From assembly GCA_002314525.1 (NCBI GenBank), contig DCGE01000190.1:1-7863 (forward strand): DNA of 7,863 nt, in the 5' to 3' direction. The notes below the pieces were generated by a model. It saw only the letters and a program-made list of their open reading frames with translations. It made no database searches and had not been told where the DNA came from. This DNA comes from Prevotellaceae bacterium UBA1786. Lineage in GTDB: Bacteria > Bacteroidota > Bacteroidia > Bacteroidales > Bacteroidaceae. A program made the position numbers and the translations under genes. Below, piece after piece: positions 1-6,478 of this stretch; the first letter of the stretch is position 1; each line of letters begins with the position of its first letter.

Positions 1-48
1 CTGTGTTTTTTTGTGGGACGGGACGATATAGGATAGGTTTGTCTTCAG

Positions 49-86
49 AAAAATGAAACAGGCGTTTCTCACGAAGCACCTGTTTC
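49..86 (-). terminator. rho-independent-type terminator of the leftward RNA
   Basis: On the minus strand GAAACAGG (86-79) pairs with CCTGTTTC (62-55). The stem continues through inner pairs to a short loop and is followed by ATTTTTC (54-48). On the plus strand the same hairpin has no T-run after it, so it should work leftward only. Confidence 0.6.
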
Positions 87-122
87 GGTAATCTAAATCT
101 AAATCAAATTTCTTTCTTTTGG

Positions 123-163
123 CATGGCAGGTGGCATGTGCTTTTCATGCCTTTCCTGTCATG
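123..163 (-). other. long nested hairpin inside the candidate RNA
   Basis: CATGGCAGG (123-131) pairs with CCTGTCATG (155-163), with one G-T wobble on the plus strand. Inside it GGCATG (133-138) pairs with CATGCC (146-151), separated by a small asymmetric internal loop. No T-run follows on either strand, so it looks like a structural element of an RNA and not a terminator. Confidence 0.6.
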
Positions 164-262
164 GAGGTATCTATATTATTCACATTCTTTTATTCGACGG
201 TTTTCAGAACTTACCTGAATCTGTTATTATACCATCCGTAGCACTTTTTCCGAAATGCGTTG

Positions 263-270
263 CAAAGGTA
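263..270 (-). promoter_or_regulatory. Bacteroidetes -7 promoter element, leftward
   Basis: TACCTTTG on the minus strand matches TAnnTTTG exactly. A TTTG occurs upstream at 299-296, but the spacing of 25 nt is longer than the usual 19-21, so the -33 element is weak or absent. Transcription would start near 258 and run to the left. Confidence 0.5.
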
Positions 271-678
271 TGATTTTTGACGGTTTTTTTATTATCAAAT
301 TTCATATTTCGTTTATCATTTTTTAGTTATCTTATCTCAAATTCGCTATTTTTTTTCACATTTTTGGTGTTAAGGTTGCTGTTAATTAACCGAAAAGGGT
401 GTTTAGCTTGGTGTTAAGTGGTGCTTTTGGGCATATTTCATAGGGGGGATGTAACACTTTGCATTAACAAATTGGCAAAAAAACGAAGTGGACTTAACAT
501 AATCCATAATTGTTTCGTAAATGTTGAATTTGTTAATTGTTTTTCTGAGACGACGTTTCTTTTGATGAAAATTGCGTATTTTCGGCTGGATTGTTACTAA
601 ATGTTGCTATTTCTATGAAAAATCAATGAATTGCTGATATTTATTTAGGAGTTTCTTGACAATAAACAAAATAATTTA
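271..678. promoter_or_regulatory. gene-free AT-rich region between divergent promoters, with TGTTAA boxes
   Basis: I see no credible gene here; a 60-codon GTG-started frame at 418-600 has no promoter, ribosome site or recognisable motif. The region holds six exact TGTTAA boxes in 169 bp: three rightward (368-373, 380-385, 412-417), two inverted (464-469, 494-499) and one more rightward (531-536). Two of them lie in an 11-bp direct repeat TTGGTGTTAAG (364-374 and 408-418), and TGTTAAGT (412-419) faces ACTTAACA (492-499). The position between a leftward and a rightward promoter suits an operator region for the downstream AraC proteins, which is inference. Confidence 0.4.
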
Positions 679-686
679 TAACTTTG
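656..686 (+). promoter_or_regulatory. promoter of the tandem AraC operon
   Basis: TTG at 656-658 and TAACTTTG at 679-686 are separated by 20 nt and match the Bacteroidetes -33/-7 consensus. Transcription should begin near 690, giving a leader of about 60 nt before the first ATG at 753. Confidence 0.75.
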
Positions 687-752
687 TATGCGTAATACTG
701 ATTAAAACGAATCTGTTTGAACTATATTTTGAAATAATTAGGCTATTAGATA

Positions 753-1877
753 ATGGTACCAGAAGTAAATATTTTCTTTGATGGCATAGCTCGAGGTATA
801 TATATTTTTAACGCTTTTGTTGTCGGCATTCTGCTGATTACCCGACTTTTCGGTCTTTCAAAAAAACCAGGTAGCACAATCACGAACTTGAATGGTATCA
901 TTTTTTTGATAAATGCCCTTTCTGTATTGCTGTTGTCGATAGGCCTGCATGTGGAAGGATCGGAACTGCTGCTTTATATAAGCAGAGGCCTGAATATAAT
1001 TACGGGTATGTTGATTGTCGTATTCGGTGTCATGCTTTATACGGGTTCCAATAAGATTTCCACAGGTTGGCTGCTGGCAGCTGTTGTTCCATATACTGCC
1101 CTGCTGGCAATATCATGCGTTACACCTATAAGCAATCCTGCTATCCTTCTGATTTCTGGCGGTATGTATATCATCTTCAATGTGATTCTGGGTGTACTTC
1201 TCTTCAATCGTGATAAGGAATTGCAACTGTACTATACTGACATTGAGCATCGTAGGGTGAGATGGTATATATATGCCATAATGGCTACAATCGTGATTTT
1301 TGTATTCACGACATATGCTAATAGTATAGGGATGCTATGGGCAGATTTCATATATTACATGTCATTGACTGCAATACAGCTTTATATAGGTATTAATATG
1401 ATATTCCAGCAGGAGGTTTCTCAACAGGTATTGAACACAATAGAAACGACTATCCGTGTCGCTGAGGGTGAATCCGTACCTGTAACAGATGATGCAGTGA
1501 TTGATAGTGGCAGCAACGCAAATAGGAAAGAATCCGACGATGCTGCCGTTCACTCTGCTCTTGGCGAGAAGCTCATCAGAGCTATGGAACACGATCTGGT
1601 ATTCACCGATCCCAACCTCACGGTTGAAAAGACGGCATTGTTCATAAACTCGAATGTCACATATATTTACAACGTTCTCAGGACTGAGTTCCATACTACT
1701 TTCTTTGAGTTCGTAAACCAATATCGTGTTGAGAGGTCGAAGGAGATGCTCAATAACAAGTTTCTGCGTGTGACCGATGTTGCATTCGAGTGCGGTTTCA
1801 ATTCTCCTCAGTCATTCAACCGTACCTTCAAGCGTATGACTGGCATGAGTCCTACGGAATATAGGGAGTGTAACTGA
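753..1877 (+). CDS. membrane-anchored AraC-family transcriptional regulator (7 TM + HTH), first of a tandem pair
   Basis: This 374-aa protein joins a membrane-embedded N-terminal half to an AraC DNA-binding domain. Hydrophobic helices fall at about 14-34, 47-66, 77-97, 105-123, 129-151, 170-188 and 194-217, so seven spans are likely. That would place the C-terminal half in the cytoplasm if the N-terminus is outside. A hydrophilic linker (about 220-270) leads to two helix-turn-helix units. The first is near 289-310; the second, 338-370, carries the AraC signature DVAFECGFNSPQSFNRTFKR and then PTEYR. The sensing half has no domain I can name. The start is the first ATG after a good promoter, with little Shine-Dalgarno sequence, as usual in Bacteroidetes. 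The family binds DNA near target promoters, and this type probably responds to an envelope or membrane signal directly as a one-component system. Targets and ligand are unknown. The next gene, 30 bp downstream, is its paralogue. Confidence 0.88.
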   Translation: MVPEVNIFFDGIARGIYIFNAFVVGILLITRLFGLSKKPGSTITNLNGIIFLINALSVLLLSIGLHVEGSELLLYISRGLNIITGMLIVVFGVMLYTGSNKISTGWLLAAVVPYTALLAISCVTPISNPAILLISGGMYIIFNVILGVLLFNRDKELQLYYTDIEHRRVRWYIYAIMATIVIFVFTTYANSIGMLWADFIYYMSLTAIQLYIGINMIFQQEVSQQVLNTIETTIRVAEGESVPVTDDAVIDSGSNANRKESDDAAVHSALGEKLIRAMEHDLVFTDPNLTVEKTALFINSNVTYIYNVLRTEFHTTFFEFVNQYRVERSKEMLNNKFLRVTDVAFECGFNSPQSFNRTFKRMTGMSPTEYRECN

Positions 1878-1907
1878 CATTTCAAAACGGAAATCAAGTA
1901 ATAATTT

Positions 1908-3029
1908 ATGACACAAGATTCGTATGTTTTTTTCGACGGACTCGCAAGGGGTGTTTATATATATAATGTTCTTGTAGCTGCGATTCTGCTCTATACAAAT
2001 CTGTTCGGACGTTTCCCCCATCCGCAGACCGCAATCAAACGTGTTCTTGCTACCAGATACCTGCTCAAAGGAATTGCTGTGTTTTTATCTTTCTTCGGGC
2101 GTCAGCTGTTTTATTTTGAGGGTTTGCAGTATTTAGGCAGGTTTACTGAACTTGTGGCAAGTATGTTGACTGTGGCATTTGGAGTAATGCTGTACACTGG
2201 TTTGAACAGACTGTCAACAAAATGGCTTATTGCGATTGTTGTCCCATATTCAGCACTGATGGCTATCTCGTTCTTCACTCCGCCGAGAAGTATGACAATG
2301 CTGCAGGTTTCTACACTGATATTTCTATGCTATGAATTCTGTATTGCAGGCTTGCTATTCCGCAGAGAAGGGAAATTGAAACTGTTCTATGCCGACACAG
2401 AGCATCGTACAGCAAAATGGTACATCGTGGCCATTTTCATGACTGCTGCAGACCTGATTTTGGTGATCTATACAAGAATGATAGGATGGGAATGGTCCGT
2501 GATTACCTTCTACCTGATACTGTCGATGATCGACTTGTATATATGTATCCAGATGATATTCCAGATTGTGGTACCTTCGAGGGTCATTGATTCAATTGAC
2601 GAGGCAATAACGGAAACTGAGGATGGAGAATCGTATATGGATGCTTCAGAAATGCAGGTTGCAGACAGCATGCAGGATAGCAATGAGGGGACGGCATCAT
2701 CATCGCACTCACCTCTTGGCCTGAAACTGCTGGAACTCATGGAGTGGGATCAGATATTCACCGATCCTCATCTTACGGTAGAGAAGGTTACGATAAAACT
2801 CGATACTAGTGCTACATATTTCTACAGAATCCTGAGACTGGAATTCCATGCTACATTCTTTGATTTCGTGAATCTCTACAGAGTTGAGAAGGCAAAGAAG
2901 ATGCTTGAGGATAAGTCCGTACGTGTGGCCGATGTTGCGTTCGAGTGCGGTTTCAATTCGCCTCAGTCATTCAACCGTACTTTCAGGCGTATGACTGGTC
3001 TGAATCCTACGGAATACAGAGGTATGTAG
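1908..3029 (+). CDS. membrane-anchored AraC-family transcriptional regulator (7 TM + HTH), second of a tandem pair
   Basis: This 373-aa paralogue aligns with its upstream neighbour almost without gaps. FFDG is at residues 8-11, GVMLYTG at 92-98, VVPY at 111-114 and TDPxLTVEK at about 285-293 in both. Membrane helices are expected at roughly 14-34, 51-66, 80-97, 105-123, 130-151, 170-188 and 194-219. The linker is acidic and serine-rich (about 228-268). The second helix-turn-helix (338-371) differs from the first copy at only five of 34 residues, so both probably read the same or a very similar DNA site; the membrane halves have diverged much more. It is 30 bp behind the first gene with no promoter visible between, so the pair should be co-transcribed. 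Its last 25 bp are repeated exactly at 6433-6457. Ligand and targets are unknown. Confidence 0.88.
   Translation: MTQDSYVFFDGLARGVYIYNVLVAAILLYTNLFGRFPHPQTAIKRVLATRYLLKGIAVFLSFFGRQLFYFEGLQYLGRFTELVASMLTVAFGVMLYTGLNRLSTKWLIAIVVPYSALMAISFFTPPRSMTMLQVSTLIFLCYEFCIAGLLFRREGKLKLFYADTEHRTAKWYIVAIFMTAADLILVIYTRMIGWEWSVITFYLILSMIDLYICIQMIFQIVVPSRVIDSIDEAITETEDGESYMDASEMQVADSMQDSNEGTASSSHSPLGLKLLELMEWDQIFTDPHLTVEKVTIKLDTSATYFYRILRLEFHATFFDFVNLYRVEKAKKMLEDKSVRVADVAFECGFNSPQSFNRTFRRMTGLNPTEYRGM
3003..3027 (+). repeat. 25-bp direct repeat, copy A (3' end of second AraC gene)
   Basis: These 25 bases encode the final residues PTEYRGM and the first base of the stop codon of the second AraC gene. They are identical to 6433-6457 in the same orientation, 3.4 kb away. 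The match ends sharply: AGAGC follows here and CGGAC follows at the other copy. Confidence 0.95.
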
Positions 3030-3030
3030 A

Positions 3031-3043
3031 GCAAGCAATAATA
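3031..3043 (+). repeat. 13-bp inverted repeat, copy A
   Basis: GCAAGCAATAATA lies three bases after direct repeat copy A. Its exact reverse complement is at 6466-6478, where it forms the last codons and stop of the amidase gene. Confidence 0.9.
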
Positions 3044-3046
3044 CCT

Positions 3047-3108
3047 GTATAGTATCCCCCTATACTCCGATATTCAATCCTGCAAGTGTGTTGAATAAGA
3101 CTTTGCAG
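3047..3108. terminator. hairpin-rich convergent intergenic region
   Basis: The gap between the facing AraC and CotH genes holds three small perfect stems. These are GTATAG/CTATAC (3047-3052 with 3060-3065), ATTCAA/TTGAAT (3072-3077 with 3091-3096) and CTGCAA/TTGCAG (3080-3085 with 3103-3108). The last two overlap and exclude each other. No clear T-run follows in either direction, so termination here is plausible from context but weakly supported. Confidence 0.35.
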
Positions 3109-3109
3109 T

Positions 3110-6100
3110 CTATCTTACCATGTACTTGCGACCTTCCATGATGTAGATTCCGGCTGGCAGACCGCGGAGTGCGTCAGCTACAGCAACTCCCTGTCGGACT
3201 GCAATACCGCTCATGTTATAGACATTGACAGGACGGGTGAGTTCCTTGACAAGGTCGATCTTGTTTGGTTCTTCCTGATCTTCCTCCGGAACAAATATGT
3301 CGCCTTCCTCAAGTGGGTAGGTCTCAAGATTCTTGAAGATGTACTCTGCACGCTGTGTGAGCCACTCCTTCGAACGGCTTGTGACTGCGGCATAGTTCTT
3401 GCCATCACTCCATTTCGATGCGTTGTGCTGGAACGATGGGTCGGCAAATTCCTGATAGTCGTCGATGTACTCCAGAAGCTGTTCCATCCTGCCGTCGTTG
3501 AGGAAGTTCACCCAAAGCTTGTAGTATGCCTTCTTTATCGTCTTGCTGCTACGGAGCAGAGTCTGGAAGAACGGAACACCCATGTTCGAACTCGTCATGC
3601 CGCTGAAGAGGTCGGATGTGGCGGAATAGCGGTAGTACTGCATAGGTCCGTCGTAGCCGAATGCCCAGTCGAAGTCCCAGACAGGTCCGAAGACCCAGGC
3701 GGAGTCGGCCTTGACGTTCTCGTTGTAGAGATACCATGACTTCGGGTGCTTGAACTCGCAGTTGCGTGTGAGGTCGGTTACCAGCATTGCACGGCAGAAC
3801 ATATCGATGTCAAGATGTTTCACATAATAGAGGTCGCGTTCCTTCACGGCTGTGGCAAACCTGTTGAATTTCTTCTTCACGTCGTCGAAGGTGATCTGCG
3901 ATGTGCATTCCGGATCGTCCCATTCAGGTTCCTTGATGTTGGTGCAGATTTTGAAGCTGTCGGTCTGGAACTTATACACTTCGTCATAGTAGGTGTCGAG
4001 TTCAAGCATGGTTGCATAGTCCTCGTTCTCGAGATCAATGCTGTTGTTGGCAAAGCCCACCTTCTCGGTGAAGTTGTATGAGCCTCGGTAGTTTCCGTTG
4101 ATGTAGAGTTCTACTGGAATCATGTGGTTGCAGCCTGCCGTCTGGACCATGCCGGCAATCTTCATCGCTATTGCATTGGATGTCATCGACTCGCTCTGCT
4201 TGTTTGCCAGCAGTACCCAGTTCTTGCCCTTAGTCAGTCCGAACGGCTTGATCTTCTCAGGGAACTTCATTCTGTAAGGGTTCTTCACATTATACGGATC
4301 ATAGCTTGACGGAGTGCTCCATGAGGAGTTGCCGCGTCCCTTTATCTGCATGTTGTCAACCTTGATATCCTCCCAGATGCCGGCGCCGTCGAGTTCGAAG
4401 CTGGCATCCCAGAAACGGGTCTTCGACGTGATCATGGAACCATCGGTGGTGTTGATGTATATCTTCGGGACATTGTAGTCGGCTGTGGAGTTGTCGGTGG
4501 CAAAGTCCACATGCACACGGTATTTCCTTCCGTATGGTTTCATGCTGCCCTTGTATTCAGCCGGATGTACGAGGATGCTGTCTTGTTTCGTGGTGTCGCG
4601 GTGAGGGTTGTCGATCTGACGGTAGAGCCTCAGTTCGCTCAGCACGAAGTAGTTCTTGTAGAATGTGTCGGTCAGTTGGAGGCGGAAATGTGAGTATCCC
4701 TTCTTGAGGTCCATGGCAGGACTTGTCCAACTGCCGAGTGCTGTGACTGGCAGTTCGTCGTCTTCCAATGTGAATTCACGGATGTCGGACCATGACTCTC
4801 CATCCTCGCTGACCTGGAACAGGAGTCCCTTCGGGTAGCGGTTGTCGGCATTGCGGTTGATGTAGCTGAAGCCTACACGTTGTTCCGTCTGTGGGAGGTC
4901 GATCTGTATGTAAGGCCATTCGCTCACTCCGTCGCCATAGTATGCACCCTCGAACCAGTTCAGTTTCTTATGTTCTCCTTCTCCCCATGTGGAGTGGTAG
5001 ATGGTGCTGGTGTCATCGTCGAGCATCATGGCAAGACCTTCGCTTGCAGGTTGGTTGGATGGCGCGTTAGTGGAAAGCCAGTCTGCCTGCAGGTCGATAT
5101 TCTCGCTGATCCATCTTGATGTGTCACCAGGCTCAGGAACGTACCATTCCTCGTCGCGTACCTTCACGACCTTATATACAAACTCACCTTTGTTTGCCAG
5201 GGTGTATGCCTTGTCCTTGTCGAAGCGCATGCTTGAGTGTTTGCTCGACTGTATCTCACCACCGGAGTAGGTGAGGGTGTTGTCAGGGGTCTTGAACGAA
5301 GGTATGAGTCGTTTGCCGATGACTGACGCTGATACGTTGATGGTGTTGGAGTCGTTGTCGATTTCGCCTATTGCGTCCTGGAAGAGTTGGTCATTGAACT
5401 TGTTGTTGAACTTGAAACTCTCGAACACCGGCAGTTCACCTTCGTATTCGGTGGTCTCCTTCACGATATGGTTCTTTGCAATGGTGTAGGTGGTGTCACC
5501 GACCATGGTGAGGTAGATGTAGTCGTCGTCCTCGTCGCGCATGAGTACCATCTCGTCAGGGAATGCCATCATCGTGGTGTCAGAAAGGTAGAAGAAGGTG
5601 AGTGGACCGAGGTCTTCCTCTTTGAATTCGTCGTCCTCCTCGGGAACTACAGGATCGGGTTCATCAGGGTCGTCAGGTTTTTCGGGATCTTCCTCCTCGC
5701 CCTGTTCGGCATCTATGATGAGCCATTCGCTGCCGAGGTCGTTCGTGTACCATGTGGCGATAGGTTCGTGCATCTGAGTGGCGGCACACATATACATGTC
5801 GTCTTCAATGACACCGGTGGCGCGGAATGCGAACACGCCTGTATTCAATTCTGTTATGTCGAGACTGGACTTGGTATCGAATACAAAGAAGGATTCGTAT
5901 GTATAACCATAGTCAGCCCCCCAATCCTCGTATGTGAACTTGTTTGTCAGGTATCTGTTGCATCCGACATTGATGAATTGATATGCACCGTTGCCGTCGG
6001 ACTTGATGTACCAGAGGTTGTTGTTGTCCTTGGTGTCGATGGCTGCCTTGTAGTTTTGGTCAACACACCCAGTGGAATGTTCAACGGTTGCACCCCGAAG

Positions 6101-6292
6101 TGTGACGTACTCCATGTAGTTGCCGCCTTGGGAAGTCGGTACATAGACGCAATAGCCATATCCATTGGCATTCTTTAGCAGATATTTCTTGTTCGGTTTC
6201 AACTCAGACAGTGATTTTATCTGAGCATCGGCATACGTGGCGCCGACTGCCAAAAACATAAAGGTAAGTAATAGTCTTGAAAAGAACTTCAT
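3110..6292 (-). CDS. secreted CotH kinase-family protein with discoidin-like domain and C-terminal sorting tail
   Basis: This is a 1060-aa exported protein. A signal peptide (1-23, ending ADA before Gln24) is followed by a beta-rich, possibly ricin-like region (25-195; RYLT near 113). Next come an acidic Pro/Asp/Glu linker (196-228), an unassigned domain (229-390) and an F5/8 type C (discoidin)-like module (about 395-558) that usually binds sugars. The CotH domain spans about 585-985. Its motifs are KGRGNSSW (651-658), NWVLLANKQ (691-699), VELYINGNYRGSYNFTEK (727-744) and GPVWDFDWAFG (869-879), whose WDFD is expected to hold metal-binding Asp. The end (about 1021-1060; VYNMSG, GLPAGIYI) resembles a degenerate type IX sorting tail. 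CotH relatives are atypical protein kinases, as in Bacillus spore coats. How one would obtain ATP outside the cell is unclear, so kinase activity is unproven here. The gene has its own promoter and is G+C-richer than its neighbours. Confidence 0.88.
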   Translation of the reverse strand: MKFFSRLLLTFMFLAVGATYADAQIKSLSELKPNKKYLLKNANGYGYCVYVPTSQGGNYMEYVTLRGATVEHSTGCVDQNYKAAIDTKDNNNLWYIKSDGNGAYQFINVGCNRYLTNKFTYEDWGADYGYTYESFFVFDTKSSLDITELNTGVFAFRATGVIEDDMYMCAATQMHEPIATWYTNDLGSEWLIIDAEQGEEEDPEKPDDPDEPDPVVPEEDDEFKEEDLGPLTFFYLSDTTMMAFPDEMVLMRDEDDDYIYLTMVGDTTYTIAKNHIVKETTEYEGELPVFESFKFNNKFNDQLFQDAIGEIDNDSNTINVSASVIGKRLIPSFKTPDNTLTYSGGEIQSSKHSSMRFDKDKAYTLANKGEFVYKVVKVRDEEWYVPEPGDTSRWISENIDLQADWLSTNAPSNQPASEGLAMMLDDDTSTIYHSTWGEGEHKKLNWFEGAYYGDGVSEWPYIQIDLPQTEQRVGFSYINRNADNRYPKGLLFQVSEDGESWSDIREFTLEDDELPVTALGSWTSPAMDLKKGYSHFRLQLTDTFYKNYFVLSELRLYRQIDNPHRDTTKQDSILVHPAEYKGSMKPYGRKYRVHVDFATDNSTADYNVPKIYINTTDGSMITSKTRFWDASFELDGAGIWEDIKVDNMQIKGRGNSSWSTPSSYDPYNVKNPYRMKFPEKIKPFGLTKGKNWVLLANKQSESMTSNAIAMKIAGMVQTAGCNHMIPVELYINGNYRGSYNFTEKVGFANNSIDLENEDYATMLELDTYYDEVYKFQTDSFKICTNIKEPEWDDPECTSQITFDDVKKKFNRFATAVKERDLYYVKHLDIDMFCRAMLVTDLTRNCEFKHPKSWYLYNENVKADSAWVFGPVWDFDWAFGYDGPMQYYRYSATSDLFSGMTSSNMGVPFFQTLLRSSKTIKKAYYKLWVNFLNDGRMEQLLEYIDDYQEFADPSFQHNASKWSDGKNYAAVTSRSKEWLTQRAEYIFKNLETYPLEEGDIFVPEEDQEEPNKIDLVKELTRPVNVYNMSGIAVRQGVAVADALRGLPAGIYIMEGRKYMVR

Positions 6293-6313
6293 AATCGTTG
6301 TTTAATTATACTG

Positions 6314-6345
6314 CAAAGTTACAAACAAAACCAGTACTTTCCAAA
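6314..6345 (-). promoter_or_regulatory. promoter of the CotH-family gene
   Basis: On the minus strand TTTG (6345-6342) is followed after exactly 20 nt by TAACTTTG (6321-6314), a full match to the Bacteroidetes consensus. The start site should be near 6308, leaving a leader of only about 16 nt before the ATG at 6292. Confidence 0.8.
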
Positions 6346-6384
6346 TTTTGGGGTGGAAATATGCCTTTGGGACATATATTTTAT

Positions 6385-6423
6385 AAAAGCCATACTCCTG
6401 AAGGTACCGCCTTCAGGAGTATG
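6385..6423 (-). terminator. terminator behind the amidase gene
   Basis: A perfect 14-bp stem (6391-6404 with 6410-6423) encloses the five-base loop TACCG. On the minus strand it is followed by GCTTTTATAAAATAT. It lies 45 bp beyond the amidase stop and just upstream of the CotH promoter, so it should insulate the two minus-strand genes. Confidence 0.75.
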
Positions 6424-6432
6424 ATGTAATTA

Positions 6433-6457
6433 AATCCTACGGAATACAGAGGTATGT
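6433..6457 (+). repeat. 25-bp direct repeat, copy B (orphan AraC 3' end)
   Basis: This is an exact copy of 3003-3027 lying outside any gene, between the amidase stop and its terminator. The bases upstream do not continue the AraC match, so only the extreme 3' end of such a gene is present. Because it falls in the amidase 3' untranslated region, that mRNA would carry the antisense of the second AraC mRNA's end. Confidence 0.95.
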
Positions 6458-6465
6458 CGGACAGA

Positions 6466-6478
6466 TATTATTGCTTGC
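6466..6478 (-). repeat. 13-bp inverted repeat, copy B
   Basis: On the minus strand this reads GCAAGCAATAATA and includes the last codons (Lys-Gln) and TAA stop of the amidase gene. It is the reverse complement of 3031-3043 and lies eight bases after direct repeat copy B. Confidence 0.9.

Larger units (their letters stand above)
48..258 (-). ncRNA. candidate structured small RNA or attenuated leader, about 210 nt
   Basis: This is inferred from three signals on the minus strand. A TACCTTTG promoter element sits at 270-263. A nested long hairpin lies at 123-163. A hairpin followed by TTTTT closes the unit at 86-49. A further pairing joins GGAUGGUAU (237-229) to AUACCUCC (170-163) with one bulged U, and a 4-bp stem lies at 205-223. 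No protein-sized frame exists on either strand; the longest reading frame noticed inside codes for only 14 residues (148-104). The unit could be a stand-alone regulatory RNA; its length is near that of 6S RNA, but I do not recognise a 6S-type bubble. It could also be an attenuated 5' leader of a leftward gene beyond the left edge. The exact ends are estimates. Confidence 0.45.

Noticed and set aside
1..47. Possible end of a gene from the left edge
   Set aside because: All three plus-strand frames meet a stop within about 56 bases and none gives a convincing protein tail; the minus strand has no start codon here.
92..103. Short tandem TCTAAA repeat as a possible array
   Set aside because: Only two units are present; it is better read as an unpaired linker in the candidate RNA.
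418..600. 60-aa rightward reading frame in the gap before the AraC operon
   Set aside because: It starts with GTG, has no promoter or ribosome site, reads like random AT-rich sequence and overlaps the TGTTAA box cluster.
1362..1721. 119-aa frame on the minus strand inside the first AraC gene
   Set aside because: It overlaps the linker and helix-turn-helix coding region and shows no family motif.
5387..6178. 263-aa frame on the plus strand opposite the CotH gene
   Set aside because: It is antisense to a well-supported gene, with repetitive Val/Leu-rich composition from the complement of Asp/Glu codons and no promoter.
3003..6457. The repeat-flanked segment as an insertion sequence or integrative element
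   Set aside because: There is no transposase, integrase or terminal inverted repeat of IS type, and the only gene inside is CotH. It is reported as a rearrangement and not called a mobile element.
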